Shown here piece by piece: positions 47,171-59,329 of a stretch of DNA of 64,000 bases. The translations under genes and the position numbers were made by a program. The first letter of the stretch is position 1, and every line of letters starts with the position of its first letter. Below the pieces are notes generated by a model. That model was not told the origin of the DNA, did not search any database, and worked only from the letters and a program-made list of their open reading frames with translations. Source of the DNA: Dillenia suffruticosa (lineage: Eukaryota > Streptophyta > Magnoliopsida > Dilleniales > Dilleniaceae). The stretch spans positions 7,331,001 through 7,395,000 of the forward strand of contig JAVTVX010000027.1 of NCBI GenBank assembly GCA_033439265.1, given 5' to 3'.

Positions 47171-48901
47171 TGAAATGATGGCAATTCAACAAATCACCTC
47201 AACATAATAGTTCATCAATCAAATTGATAACAAAATGTTACTCAAAATGATTGGTAAGGAATATCAAGTAGAGTTAGAGGTAAAGAAATAGAGTTAACAT
47301 CTACCAACTACTATAGAAGATTATTATCTTCTCATTAAGATGCTAATTCTATCAAAGAGTTAATTGAGGTGCGACATAAATTAAAGAAAATAAAAGAAAA
47401 TTTTGAAATTTTATTTTTAATGTTTATCTCAAAATTTTTACATATGGAAGTATCCTGAGATGTGAAAAGAGGTAATACTCTAACTTTTGTTCTTTACCTA
47501 ATAGGAATTATCTTACGGGATACTTTACGTGACACAATACTTTTTGTTCTCTATAGGATAATGATGGTTCATCTAGTGATTGTGATGGCTCTCATTATGT
47601 CCAAGGGGGTAGTCTTACATCTTCAGAGGTGATATAGATTTTGCATGTAATGCGATATTGGTTTATTAATATTTTTTGTAAAGCTTTTATACTTTTGTTA
47701 ATAAATTTTTTATTTTTTATTCAAAATTATGTGTGGATGGTTGTTTATTTTTTTAAAATGTACATTATGTTTGGAGTGATAACTTATTTGTGATTCAAAG
47801 GTGATTGGTACATTATATTTGTTCAGTGTAATTAGTTTTTTTGTATTGGTGGTTAAATGTTTGTTTGTTTGTTTGAAATACAAAATTTGGAGTTATTGTA
47901 ATTGATATTTGATATTGTGAATATTTGATATTATAGGTGATAACAGTATAATGAATAGGCTTGCATTTGGTTTGAGTTTGAGAGCTGATTTTGGCTACAA
48001 ATGTAAATAAACCAAAGGTATCTGTTGACATTATAAAAGTAAATGTCAGCAATATCCCAACGTTTTCGGACAAAGTCGAAAGAATCCCCAACCAATTTTT
48101 TTCTGACATTTTATCCGATATTTATTTTTTCATCGTCATATTCTTTAACGATGCTTATAAAATATTAGGAATAGTTAAAAATAAAGCTGAAAAAATGTAT
48201 TTTTTTTGTGACTTTTAGTTTATGTTTGTGATTTGTATGAATTTTTAGTTTATATTTGTGGTTGATGATTGTTTGGAAGATTTTTGTTTGATATTTAGAG
48301 TATTTGTGATGAATATTTGAAATATGCTATATAGATGATATGTGAATGAAGTAAGCAAGTTTTTGGAAACAATTGAAGCATGTTTTTGAGAACAATTGAA
48401 ATGTAACAAAAACTATTAGAAGATGATACTCTATGTCAATGCTAATATGAAAGACATCGGCATTGCACCACCATTCAACGACGTTTACAAAAAAAATAGA
48501 AAATAAAAAAATAAAAGAAAGGTCACGAAATTTTCATATTATACATTCATACATACATATGTATATAACACTTTCCCAACGTGTGATAAACAAACATTGG
48601 GAAATGTTAAATCTTTCTTGATATTTTTTGCCTAAACGTGGGGACATTCTTATGAGTTTTGTGACATTTTCCTCAACAAAAGTCAAGAAAGTTCTATGCT
48701 TTTCCGACCTTTAATGATCGTTGCCAAAGGCTTAAACATTTTCTAACGTTTTTCCCATAAACATCAGGATTTTTCCCGTCGAAATCTTTTCTGACGCTTT
48801 TTATTTGGTTGGTTTATAATTTAGCAACGATTATAAAAAAAAAAAAAAAAAGTCAGGAATGAAAAAAAAAATTGTCAGGAAATGAGTATTTTTTTATAGT
48901 G

Positions 48902-49685
48902 TAAGGTAGAGATATTAAAATCCTCACAAATGTTCGATCAATGTAATTTAGGTATGAATAATGGTACAATTTAATTATATGTTAATATTCTACCAATATA
49001 TTTTAAGTATCATAATATTTTTTATTTTTGGTAATATAATAATTAAAGAATATTAATAGCATATTCACCTGCATATATATATATACATCACTTACCATAT
49101 AATATAACATTATTTTTCATTTTTTTTTTACTTTGTTAAGAAAATAATAAAAGATGGTATGAACAATATAACGTAAGAGATATAAAAGGCATTAAAAGTG
49201 GATGCCAGGAGTGGATCCAATTTTTTGAGAAAGTTGCGTGCGCAATGGAAATTTAATAAATTAAATAAACTATTCGTGTAAAGATAACTGATGTACTAAT
49301 AAATTTAAATTTTTTTATAAGAATTTAAATTTTTTCTTTTTAAATTAAATTTTTTTTATAATATTAAAATAATATAAAACAAAATTTAAACGGGTCAAAA
49401 TTTTGAAATGAACTTGGAAAGGAAAAATAGTATTTGATGGTGCCACCCCAAATTCAGTTCATCTCAGAAGATTGGGAAAATTACAATTCTAATTTTGGGC
49501 CCACCAAATCATCAAAATCTTTGTACACAGGCTGTATGCGGTACTCACCCACAAATGCTCTGCTCGTTTCTGGCTCCTTTCATCTGCCTGCTCTCTCTCT
49601 TACGTCATCGACTATGTCAGCCCAAAGAGCTACTCATTCTCTCTCTTGCCTCACCATACACGTCATCCTACCTGAGTTCACCCCC
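48902..49685. other. Upstream region of CAD copy 2
   Basis: AT-rich to about 49430, then a less AT-rich promoter zone. Pyrimidine-rich words (ctctctcttacgtcatc, ctacctgagttcacccc) lie within 120 bases of the TATA box. No other gene is seen. Confidence 0.5.
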
Positions 49686-49692
49686 TATATAA
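49686..49692 (+). promoter_or_regulatory. TATA box of CAD copy 2
   Basis: TATATAA in caccccctatataacgaacc, about 75 bases before the ATG at 49767, in an otherwise C/T-rich plant-type promoter. Confidence 0.65.
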
Positions 49693-49766
49693 CGAACCGC
49701 ATCTCATTTTCATGCTCTCACTCCATCCGGCGATACCATTTGAATACTTCTCTCTCTCTCTCTGAA

Positions 49767-49928
49767 ATGGCAAGGAAATCACCGGAAACAGAACACCCAG
49801 TGAAGGCTGTTGGATGGGCAGCAAGGGATTCTTCTGGGGTTCTCTCTCCCTTCAACTTCTCCCGAAGGTTCGTTTCGTTTCCTTTTCCATTTTCATCAAA
49901 CTCCGACATTGATCTTGTAATTAGTTTT

Positions 49929-49970
<42 letters not shown>

Positions 49971-51098
49971 ATTATTAGTTGTTCATTATATGCGATCTGA
50001 TGAAAATTTTTATTGCTGTGCCAAGCATGGCGCTTGGCATTTGCCCTCCCATGATTCGATATTTTCGATGAATGCTCACGTTACTCCTGTCTCTATTTCT
50101 TTCTTTCTTTTTTTTTTTAATTTGATTTTGGGGTTGAGTTGGGAGGCGATCTTATTATGTCCGTGCCTTCAATTCTGTTTTTGGTGCGTTTTGATATATG
50201 CTGGGGATGTTTGGGGAAAAAGGTTTGGGGGGAGACGCGTTTCTTTTGTCATTCCACAATCTCGGTGTGCATCGATCCTCCTAGGGTTTTCTTTTCACTG
50301 TTGGATTGTAATCCGACGGTGAACATTTATTCTGGAAGGAGCCTTTTACGACATGTATGAGGAAGGAGCCAAGAAAAGGACATATATCTTATAGGACAAT
50401 CTATTATGTATTAACATTGTGGGTTGATAGTTTTTGAATAATTATTCATGATTATCATTTCATATGACATAAAATAATAAAATATGAGGCGTTGGTTGAA
50501 AATTGATACAGTAACCACAATATTGAGATAGGAGGAAAATCCTTAATGTGTTCAGAGAGGGATGCATCCCTCATTCTTATTCTTGCCCTTTTAGGACATG
50601 TATAGATGGAAGAATTAAAAGGTGAAATATTACTTTTATAAGTTTTTCTCCCTTTTAAATGAGTGTAGCATATAATTCTCTCTCTCTTAAAATTAATTAA
50701 AAGTTGAGGTAATATTTATCTTCAGAGTGATGGTAAATGATACCCTACTCGGGGAAAGGTAAGGGAAGGGGGAAATGTTATTAAAAAACAAAAAAAAAAA
50801 ATTGAATTATGTAAAACGTGGAAGTCTCTCTTTCCTAACCACAAATCATTACAAAAACAATTGTAAAATTGTGAAATCTCCCGGTTCACTCTCCCAAGAA
50901 GGGGAAAGGATAATTTTAATGGGAGTAAATTATAGTCATAAATTGTTACTCTCTTAATCAATATAGCCTTAATAGTAAATTTTGTTCTTTACTTTTTCCT
51001 AATGCGCCTTTTACTAAGGAAACCAGGGAATTTTGTGTTTGTTCTTTGCTTTTCCCTAGTGCGCCCTTTACTAAGGGAACTAGGGAATTTTGTGTTTC

Positions 51099-51146
<48 letters not shown>

Positions 51147-51458
51147 TCCTTATTTTGTTTTTCTTGACTTGTTCATCCTATCAATTTCATTTCGGTTGAT
51201 AATATCTTCTATCATACAATTGCTTTGTTATATAAGGTTATTGAAAAGCGGATGACATAAAAATTCCCTTAGGACGTCTAAAAATTCTCTATGAATATAA
51301 AGTATGACAAGAATCATATTTTGTAAGTTTATGTTTGTGCAGAGCAACAGGAGACGAAGACGTAACGTTCAAGGTGTTATTCTGTGGGATTTGCCACTCT
51401 GACCTGCATAGTATCAAAAATGAGTGGGGCTTCTCCACCTACCCTCTGGTCCCCGGGT

Positions 51459-51492
<34 letters not shown>

Positions 51493-53883
51493 AATATTGT
51501 AATTGTGATTGTGTGAGGCCCCGATAAATCCACAATCAGGATTTGGGCAAGATAGGCCCACTAGTTGCTTAAGCATCGAATCAATTTCAAAAACAATAAG
51601 TTTTTTACAACCGACATACTTTTGCTATGAAGAAAGAAACTTTATTCTGAACCCATAAAATCATTATGGTTCTACCACCATTGTAGTTATCTAAATAAAC
51701 ACCAGACGACTTTTACGCCTCCATGAGTTTTGTGAAGCTGTGGTGTCTGGTCTTGTCCGAAATATAATTAACTATAACTCAAACTCAACTATTCACAGTA
51801 AGTGGATATTCTCACAATAACGCGTAAAGGGAGTGGTAATGCTTATTGTTCTCACCACCCTTCTACTTGGCAAAGAGAAAATCTCACAGAGATTCTATTT
51901 GGAGACAATGGATTTTCCTTGCATCATCAGTGACAACATTAGTTTGTATCACACTGACACACATCAATGTCTATAAATATCATCATGCTTGACATTAAAA
52001 CTCATTAACGTTATTCATATGCAGGCATGAAATTGTGGGGGTAGTGACAGAGGTAGGAAGCAAGGTGAAAAATTTTAAAAGTGGAGACAAAGTTGGAGTT
52101 GGATGCATGGTAGGATCATGTCACTCCTGTGACAACTGCACCAACAATCTGGAGAACTACTGTCCCCAGGTGAAACTGACCTATGGCTCGACCTACTATG
52201 ACGGAACAACCACCTATGGAGGCTACTCCGACCTCATGGTTGCTAATGAGAGCTTTGTAATCCGCATGCCCGATAATCTTCCTCTTGATGCCGGAGCTCC
52301 ACTGCTTTGTGCAGGCATCACTGTGTATAGTCCTCTCAAATACTATGGCCTTGACAAGCCTGGGATGCATGTTGGTGTTGTTGGACTTGGTGGGCTAGGC
52401 CATGTTGCCGTGAAATTTGCCAAGGCCTTCGGTGCCAATGTCACTGTCATTAGTACTTCTCCTAACAAGAAGGATGAGGCAATTCAAAATCTTGGGGCCG
52501 ACTCCTTCTTGGTCAGCCATGACCAAGATCAAATGAAGGTTAGTTAATGAAAAATGCTTCCTGTTTTGTTAGTTTGGAAAAGACTTTTTTTTTTTTTTTT
52601 TTTTAAGTTGACATTAGGCCTGACCAAGTGTTTGGTAGCTCACTGAGTTTAGACACGGTTGTTGGTGGACTTTGAATCGTCATTCCACAGCTATCTTCCC
52701 TCGAGGTGATAGTAGAATGAATGCTGATTATTGGATAACGCTGGGTATCATTACCACGGGAATGTCCCCATATTTTTGGGGTTTGCTGGTCTTTTTCTCT
52801 AAGTCCATAGGCTTAATTGGACCCAGGTTGATGTGGTACAAAGTTCAAATTTTGAAAGGTTATATTACGGATTTAACATTCAAAGAGGATCAGGCCAAAT
52901 TCCTTTATGTTGAGTAGTTGAGCACTCTATTCCTTTAACCTGAGATCTCAACTTTGAATTCTGGGAATGGAGAGATATGATTTGCTAGAACCAACCCCTC
53001 AATGGGCGCATAGTGCTAGAACTAGATTAGTTTGATAAAGCCCAGATATTGGACGGTGAAAAAAAAAATTCAAAGAGAATCAGTCTGCCCAGATGTATAA
53101 GTGTTAATAAATTGACCAAACCCTATAATTATTGGAACTTGGGCAACAGAAGTGGGCCAAAAATTTGGCCGTGTGTGGCTGGGCATGGGCATTGTGACTA
53201 TTTGGCCGAATGTAATTGGACTTGGTTTGAAGCCATCCAGGTCCGTTCAGAGTGCAATTTTTTTATTAGGAAGGTGGGGGAGTGTAGAAAGGAACTTGGG
53301 CTTATATGTTTTTTATTCACCCCAAATATTAATAAAACAGTAAAAAGGGGGGGAAAATGTCCAATGTCGGCATACTTGCTCTGTGAATGTTACATTTATT
53401 TACTACTTTAGATGGGACTTCTTTTTTTTGGCAGGCTGCATTAGGCACAATGGATGGTATTATTGATACTGTATCCGCTGTGCATCCTTTGTTACCATTG
53501 CTTGGTTTGCTCACAACTAATGGAAGGCTTGTTATGGTTGGCGCACCGGATAAGCCGCTAGAACTACCTGCGTTTCCTCTTCTCATGGGTAAGGAGCAAA
53601 TTAAATTTGGACAAATTTGTGTAATTAATTGAGAGAGGTTTAATCTAACAAAAAATGTTTATTTATATATAAAATGGCAGGGAGGAAAATGATTGGGGGG
53701 AGCATGATTGGAGGAATTAAAGAGACACAAGAGATGATTGATTTTGCAGCGAAACACAACATAAAAGCAGACATTGAGGTTATACCAATAGATTATGTGA
53801 ATACCGCCATGGAGCGTCTTATCAAAGCTGATGTTAGATATCGTTTTGTCATCGACATTGCAAACACGTTGAAGGCTGCCTAA
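49767..53883 (+). CDS. Cinnamyl alcohol dehydrogenase-like (ELI3/CAD7-8 type), copy 2
   Basis: Zinc alcohol dehydrogenase of the same group as copy 1, expected to be cytosolic and NADP(H)-linked; exact aldehyde substrate unknown. Exons 49767-49867, 51343-51456, 52025-52538, 53435-53588, 53681-53883 join in frame to 361 aa. Start: [20 protein letters not shown]. Motifs: CGICHSDLH (Cys48), GHE (His73, Glu74), CHSCDNC plus Cys118 for structural zinc (Cys104/107/110/118), LLCAG (Cys167), [17 protein letters not shown] at 192-208, VISTS at 213-217. End: [14 protein letters not shown]. Exons 2-5 have the same lengths as copy 1 (114, 514, 154, 203 bases); exon 1 is one codon longer. A GA tract lies in intron 1 and a CT tract right after exon 2. 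No defect is seen. Confidence 0.96.
49931..49967. repeat. (GA)n microsatellite in CAD copy 2 intron 1
   Basis: About 37 bases of GA, 60 bases after exon 1. Copy 1 has a longer GA tract in the same intron, but at a different distance. Confidence 0.97.
51001..51144. repeat. Short direct duplication plus (AT)n tract in CAD copy 2 intron 1
   Basis: tgcgccttttactaaggaaac...gggaattttgtgttt is repeated about 57 bases later, followed by an AT dinucleotide run at about 51103-51144. Confidence 0.88.
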
Positions 53884-54372
53884 AATTGTTATTTTCTTTT
53901 CCTTACATTAGACAATTTGTGTCAGAAAATAGTCTTAATTTTCTTTTTCTTTTGGTGACCTTTCTCCTTTTGTTTTCAAGTTCAGTTAGATTGAGATATT
54001 GTTGAACTACTCTTTTATTGAACAAACAAATGGGGATGTTTTGATTGCTTATATCAATATGTTTAGTGTCTAAAGTCCCCTTTCTTTCTAACAAAAGTTA
54101 GCTTCACTGATCAGAAATCTCACTAGTAAAGGGAAATTTCCTAGATTTGCAAGATTATGGATGCAAGAATGTGCTTCCCAATAAATGTAGTTTAAGTTTG
54201 ATTTCCACCACCAAATCGCCAGACCAGTAATCATTCAAAATGGAGATAAACCTATGTGCACAAGAGTCATAAACTTTTGATGTTGCACATCTGAGTTAGT
54301 CAAGTTAGTCTCTATTGATATTTTGAATCATGCTCTCACTAATCCACTTCAAATGTTTGCAGGGCTCTATTT
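53884..54372. other. Spacer downstream of CAD copy 2
   Basis: 3' UTR and intergenic sequence. No gene is recognised. Confidence 0.5.
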
Positions 54373-54570
54373 CACTAAAAAAAAAACACGATTTTAATAA
54401 CGAATTTAGCGACAAAAATTTTAAAAAAATTCGTCATTAAAAACATTAACGACGAAAAATTTTTTATCGCTAAATATAGAGATGGAACCAAAAAATCTGT
54501 CGTTAATTTTAACGATAGAAATTCAAAATATGTCATTAAATTTAGCAATGGAATTGAGAAATCCATCGCT

Positions 54571-54800
54571 AAATTATATTATATATAATTATATTTTTTA
54601 TTTCTTATATATTTTATTTAATTATTATATTAATATTTTCTTTTATTTAATTAGCGACGAATTTAGGATATTCATCACTAAATTATATTATATATAATTA
54701 CACTTTTTATTTATTATATATATTTTATTTATTATATATATTTTATTTAATTATTATATTAATATTTTATTTTTATTTAATTAGCGACGAATGCAAGATC
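54571..54800 (+). repeat. Direct duplication, period about 110-135 bp, in the CACTA-like element
   Basis: aaattatattatatataatta...ttatttaattagcgacgaat occurs twice in a row (from 54571 and from 54681), the second with a small internal extra copy of ttattatatatattttattt. Confidence 0.8.
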
Positions 54801-54814
54801 CGTCGCTAACCTCA

Positions 54815-55050
54815 ATGCAGGTGACACGCTTTGCTTCTACTTCAGCTCCTGTGCCCGCGCCCCTCAACCTGAGTACGCGCCCACCGGCCCAGCGCCCACC
54901 CTGCTACCCCACTCAAGTCCCCGCCAGCCTGCCCCTGCTGCCTCCTGCCCATGTCCATGCCCGCATGCACCCTTGTGAAAAATCCCTCAAAAATACCTCC
55001 ACAAGCCTCCCGCCCGGTTCCAACACCTGTGCACGCGTGAAAATGTAAAA
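54815..55050 (+). other. GC-rich insert inside the CACTA-like element
   Basis: About 235 bases rich in C (ccaccggcccagcgcccacc, cctgcccctgctgcctcctg) sit in an otherwise extremely AT-rich element. It contains open frames of 70-85 codons on both strands with no recognised domain. It may be captured host sequence; its source is unknown. Confidence 0.55.
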
Positions 55051-55129
55051 GCACTCAACCACCGGACCAAATGTTAAACTCCAATCATACTCCTTTTTTT
55101 TTTAAATATTATCTAATTCTAACTTTTTT

Positions 55130-56060
55130 CTAAAAATAATAAAATAATATAAAATGATAATTTATTATAAAATAAAATGTTAGTATAAAATAAGAGAATA
55201 AAAGATTTAAAAAAATAAAATAAATTATTCTTTTAAAAATAAAATATCAATAAAATATAAAATATTAATTAAAGAAATAATTATTAATATAAATTAATAA
55301 AATGACAAAATAACAAAATAAAAAAATATAAAATATCAATTTTAAAAAAAATTTAAGTTTAACTACGGATTCCCGAATTCTTCGCTAAATTTAGCGATGG
55401 ATTATTTATTCGTTACTAAATCCGTCGTTAAATAATAAAATATTTTAAAAAATAAAATAATATTATTCATTAAAAAATAAAAACATAATATAATAAAATA
55501 AAATGTTAATTGCAAATATTATAAAATAAAAAATATGATTAGTTAATATAAATTAATGAAATAATAAAATAACAAAATAAAATAAAATATAAAATATCAA
55601 TTTAAAAAAAAATTAAGTTTAGCGACGAATTTTTAAAACCGTCGCTAAATAATAAAATATTTAAAAAATAAAATAATATTATTTTAAAAAAAATAAAAAT
55701 ATAAAATAATTTTCTAAATGCTAATTTAAAATATTATAAAATAATAAATATGATTAGTTAATATAAATTAATAACATAAAAAAATAACAAAATAAAATAA
55801 AATATAAAATGTCAATTTAAAAAAATTAAGTTTAGCGACGGATTCCTAATTTGTAGCTAAATCCGTCGCTAAATAATAAAATATTTTAAAAAAGAAAATA
55901 ATATTATTCTTTAAAAAATAAAAATATAAAATAATAAAATAAAATACTAATTTAAAATATTATAAAATAATAAATATGATTAGTTAATATAAATTAATAA
56001 AATAAAAGAATAATATAATATAATATAACAAAAAAATTTCAATTAAAAAAATTAAGTTTA
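55130..56060 (+). repeat. Tandem repeat, period about 215-225 bp, four copies
   Basis: Units contain aataaaatatt(t)taaaaaa, gattagttaatataaatta and aaaattaagtttagcgacg. The gattagttaatataaatta word lies near 55537, 55752 and 55978, with a diverged copy near 55290. Confidence 0.8.
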
Positions 56061-57549
56061 ACATTTTATATTTTATTTCCTATTTTTTCTTTTTTTTTTG
56101 TTTTTTTAAAACCATTTTGATAAATGGACAGCCGGTTATTAGTAGTCATTCGTCTCACTGCCATCGTCTTCCGAAAACTACTGTTTGATCTACTTGTCAG
56201 ATGAGCTAAATCTTCGAATGTGAATGTATGATTTATTTTGTTTTTTGCTGATAACAATAATGAATGAAAATGAACAACTGAATTTTTAGAAACAATTAAA
56301 TTATATGAGAGAAGTGAATAGATAAAGAAGACAAAAAACACAAATGGTGAACTTGACAACTGCAACTAATTGAAAATTATTTATTATAAATTGGTTGAAT
56401 TATTTATTGTTGAAATTTGTCAAATTGATGAGAATTGTAATATTTAATATGTATTTAATTCGATTTCGTTATTTAGAATATGTTAAAAAGAGAGATACGA
56501 TTTAAAATATTTTCTAATAGAGTATAGAAAAAATTTTGCTTGAAAAGAAATCATGAATTTTGAAATTCCGGAAATAAATTAGCAACGAATTCAATCATAA
56601 ATATTTTATTTGTAGCTAATTAGTGACGAATTTTGTCACAAATATTTTTTTTTGGTTAATTTGTGACGAATTTAGTCACGAATTTTAGAGTTAGCGATAA
56701 ATTTAGCGATGGAAAATTTCTATAACTAATTAGCGATAAAATTTGTCACGAAAATTATTCGTGGCTAAATTTGACGACGAAATTTGAGATGAAATATTTT
56801 CGTCGCTAAATTTAGAGACGGATAACAGTATCTTTCATAAAATTTAGTCACGAAATTTCTATTCGTCACTAATTAGCGACGAATTTTACAACGACAAAAT
56901 TTTTATCGCCAATTAGCGATGAATTTAGCCACGAATACTTTTTCGTCGCTAATTTCGTTGCAAATTAGCTATGAAAAAATTTTTTATCGCTAAATCCATC
57001 GCAAAAAAGTGAAATTTTTTCCGTCATTAAAATCGTGTTTTTTTATAGTGTTTAGGGGTGCTTCTCCCGGCGTAATTTTTTTTATTTTAAAGTTTTGAAT
57101 TCGAGAGTTGATCAAGAGATCTAACATCTCTTCTCACCAGGTGAAATGTCTGTTAGTCTGAATTAGTCAAGCTAGTAGCAACAGTAGAGTCTGATTAAAT
57201 GATTAGTTGTTTGAAATCTCTCTCCCATTCAATCTTCCCCGTTCAGGAATTATACTCCTACATCATTTGTTGTTTGCCCGATCTTAACTTCAATTCTTGT
57301 ATTTCAACAAGTTCTGATTAGAAGAAAACGGATGGTTCTTTCTGGCAAATAAAATGTCATGCAGTAGAAGAAGGATAGCTTTATTTCTACAAAATATGAA
57401 GGATTTTCTCCTTGTCTTGTATGACCTTCAAAATTAAAGGTGAATTTTCGGCCTACGACAAATGAGGGGCCCAACCCAACCTTTTATCCTCCACTAGAAA
57501 GTTTTTCGTAAATGCAAGGTTTATGTGCAGGTACGTTACCACATTTTAG

Positions 57550-57995
57550 TGTGGTCAAGAATATTACAAAGTCAAATCAAATTTATTATCATTGAATATT
57601 GTATATTAAAATAAATTAATAATTAATTTAATTTTGAAAATACTTAACCTTTTTATCTTTATATTTTCATATTTGGAATAATAAATTTTTTATATAAACT
57701 CAATTATTATAATAATTCATTAACACGATAAATCACTATGGTTAAATATTTTTATATTTAAATTCTCTAACATGGTATGGTTTTTTTTAACTATGATCTC
57801 CTTTCATGTCATTATTCTTATTAGAGGCATGGTAGCATTGGTGAAATCTAATGGTCACTTTTGCGACGTATAATCTCTTTCAAATTTAAATAGTTTTCAT
57901 ATCTAAAAAAAATTAATTATTAATTTATTTTAATATGTAATATTGTTACATAATTGTTTTAATTCAAATATATAATATTCTCTACCTTAATGAAT
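57550..57995. mobile_element. Possible AT-rich MITE, about 445 bp
   Basis: The left arm gtcaagaatattac...attgtatattaaaataaatt, then aataattaatt, pairs with the reverse complement of the right arm, gtagagaatattat...attacatattaaaataaatt, then aataattaatt. The inverted match is strongest over the inner 40 bases. No coding capacity. Target duplication not determined. Confidence 0.45.
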
Positions 57996-58569
57996 TAGGC
58001 TTACTATTTGTAAGCCTACAAGTCTAATTAGGTCCGACCTATTTTAGGATTAAAGTGCTATAAAAGTTGCGGCAGGAAAAGCTTCTTTATGCAGAATACC
58101 TAGTTCCATCAATTGTTGCATAGAACTAAAAATTAGTACTAAAAGCACAGACACATATTGGGGGCAAAAACTTTCCTAATATAACCCTAAGCTTTTTCAC
58201 CTATTTTTATTGAGACCATTCAATTCTAAGAAGCTCTAAAGCACCAATTGTCTTTTCACAAACGTACTCCACTCTAACCTTCAAATAACCCTCTATTTAT
58301 CTTGGAACAAGGCTTCAAAGATAAATATAATTCCAAAACTTAAACTACACCAACCATTGCATTTGAAAAATGAATAGAACTCTCTTGATTCCTTAACTTT
58401 GAAACTTACAAAATATGTAATAAGACTCTAAATATGTGAAACAGATCATAAGGCAAATATCATTTTGTGATTTGTGTATCCAATAATTTCTTTTAAAGGA
58501 GCATATTGGAATTTTAATAGTGACTTTCTATTATTTAGTGGTCATCTAGATTACACTGAACAGAAATAG
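57996..58569. other. Gene-free spacer
   Basis: No ORF, gene or clear repeat structure is recognised. Confidence 0.5.
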
Positions 58570-58920
58570 AAATGGATACGACACGGTATGAGAATATGTT
58601 ACTTTATAAGAATATAAAAAGTAAAAATGTGGATAAATACGTAAATATAAAAAATATAAATATTAATTATTTTATATAAATAATAGAATAATCATATTTT
58701 ATAATAAAAATCTAATATGATCAAGTATGTAATTATTAATTATAAGATATACATAATATAAAAAATAAGAATCATAATGAAATAAATAAATAAATCATTA
58801 AATATGAAAAAATTTGTAAATATAAAAAGTATAAACACTTTTATATAAATGTTAACTAATATAATAAGATGGAATATTTAAGAAATATTTAAAAAAACGA
58901 AAAATATTTCGAAAACAAAA
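58570..58920 (+). repeat. AT-rich dispersed repeat, copy 2
   Basis: It aligns with the reverse complement of 33830-34180, sharing taaatacgtaaatataaaaa, attataataaaaat, taattattaattataagata and tttgtaaatataaaaa. The class is unknown. Confidence 0.6.
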
Positions 58921-59252
58921 AAACATTAATTTTAAGGAGTTTTTGTATATCATAGTTGGTTATATGGTATGAATTTATTATACATATTAAATCCACGAAT
59001 TTTCTATGAACAGAAAAAGAAAACCTTTCTATTTAATAGGATGAAACTCGTAGAAGAGAAATCGATTGAGAGGGAGTGTTTGTGTTATCTCTGAGGCTTT
59101 GAGCCTGCGAGTCTCCGTGAAATTTGAACTTATATTGTAGCAGGGGAAGCAGGCTGACATGTTGCCTAAGGTAAGAGAGAGAATACGTTACATGTGTATG
59201 TTTAGTGGGGCAATGTAAAGGGTTGTATTTGTGGAGTGACATAGGAAGTGAG

Positions 59253-59329
<77 letters not shown>

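Larger units (their letters stand above)
40595..48901. mobile_element. CACTA (En/Spm) DNA transposon, 8.3 kb, decayed
   Basis: The left end is CACTACAAAAAAATAAGATT. The reverse complement of the right end is CACTATAAAAAAATACTCAT. Both are CACTA-type termini. The flanking triplets TAA (40592-40594) and TAA (48902-48904) form an exact 3-bp target duplication. Subterminal regions at both sides repeat words such as ccaacgttt, ttgacattttt and tgacg. The interior has tandem repeats and broken transposase-like coding sequence, interrupted by what looks like a second CACTA element. It is inserted between the two CAD paralogues. Confidence 0.85.
54373..57050. mobile_element. Compact CACTA-like element with AGCGACGAA repeats
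   Basis: The left end is CACTAAAAAAAAAACACGAT, continuing tttaataacga. The reverse complement of the right end is CACTATAAAAAAACACGATT, continuing ttaatgacgg. Flanking TTT on both sides forms an exact 3-bp target duplication. Both subterminal regions (54400-54800 and 56570-57030) hold many copies of ttagcgacgaattt/aaattcgtcgctaa in both orientations, typical of transposase-binding arrays. No transposase is present, so the element is non-autonomous. Confidence 0.8.

Noticed and set aside
49434..49931. 165-aa ORF on the + strand
   Set aside because: It reads through the promoter and 5' UTR into exon 1 of CAD copy 2. The real start is the ATG at 49767, which begins the conserved protein and leaves the frame at the exon 1 splice site.
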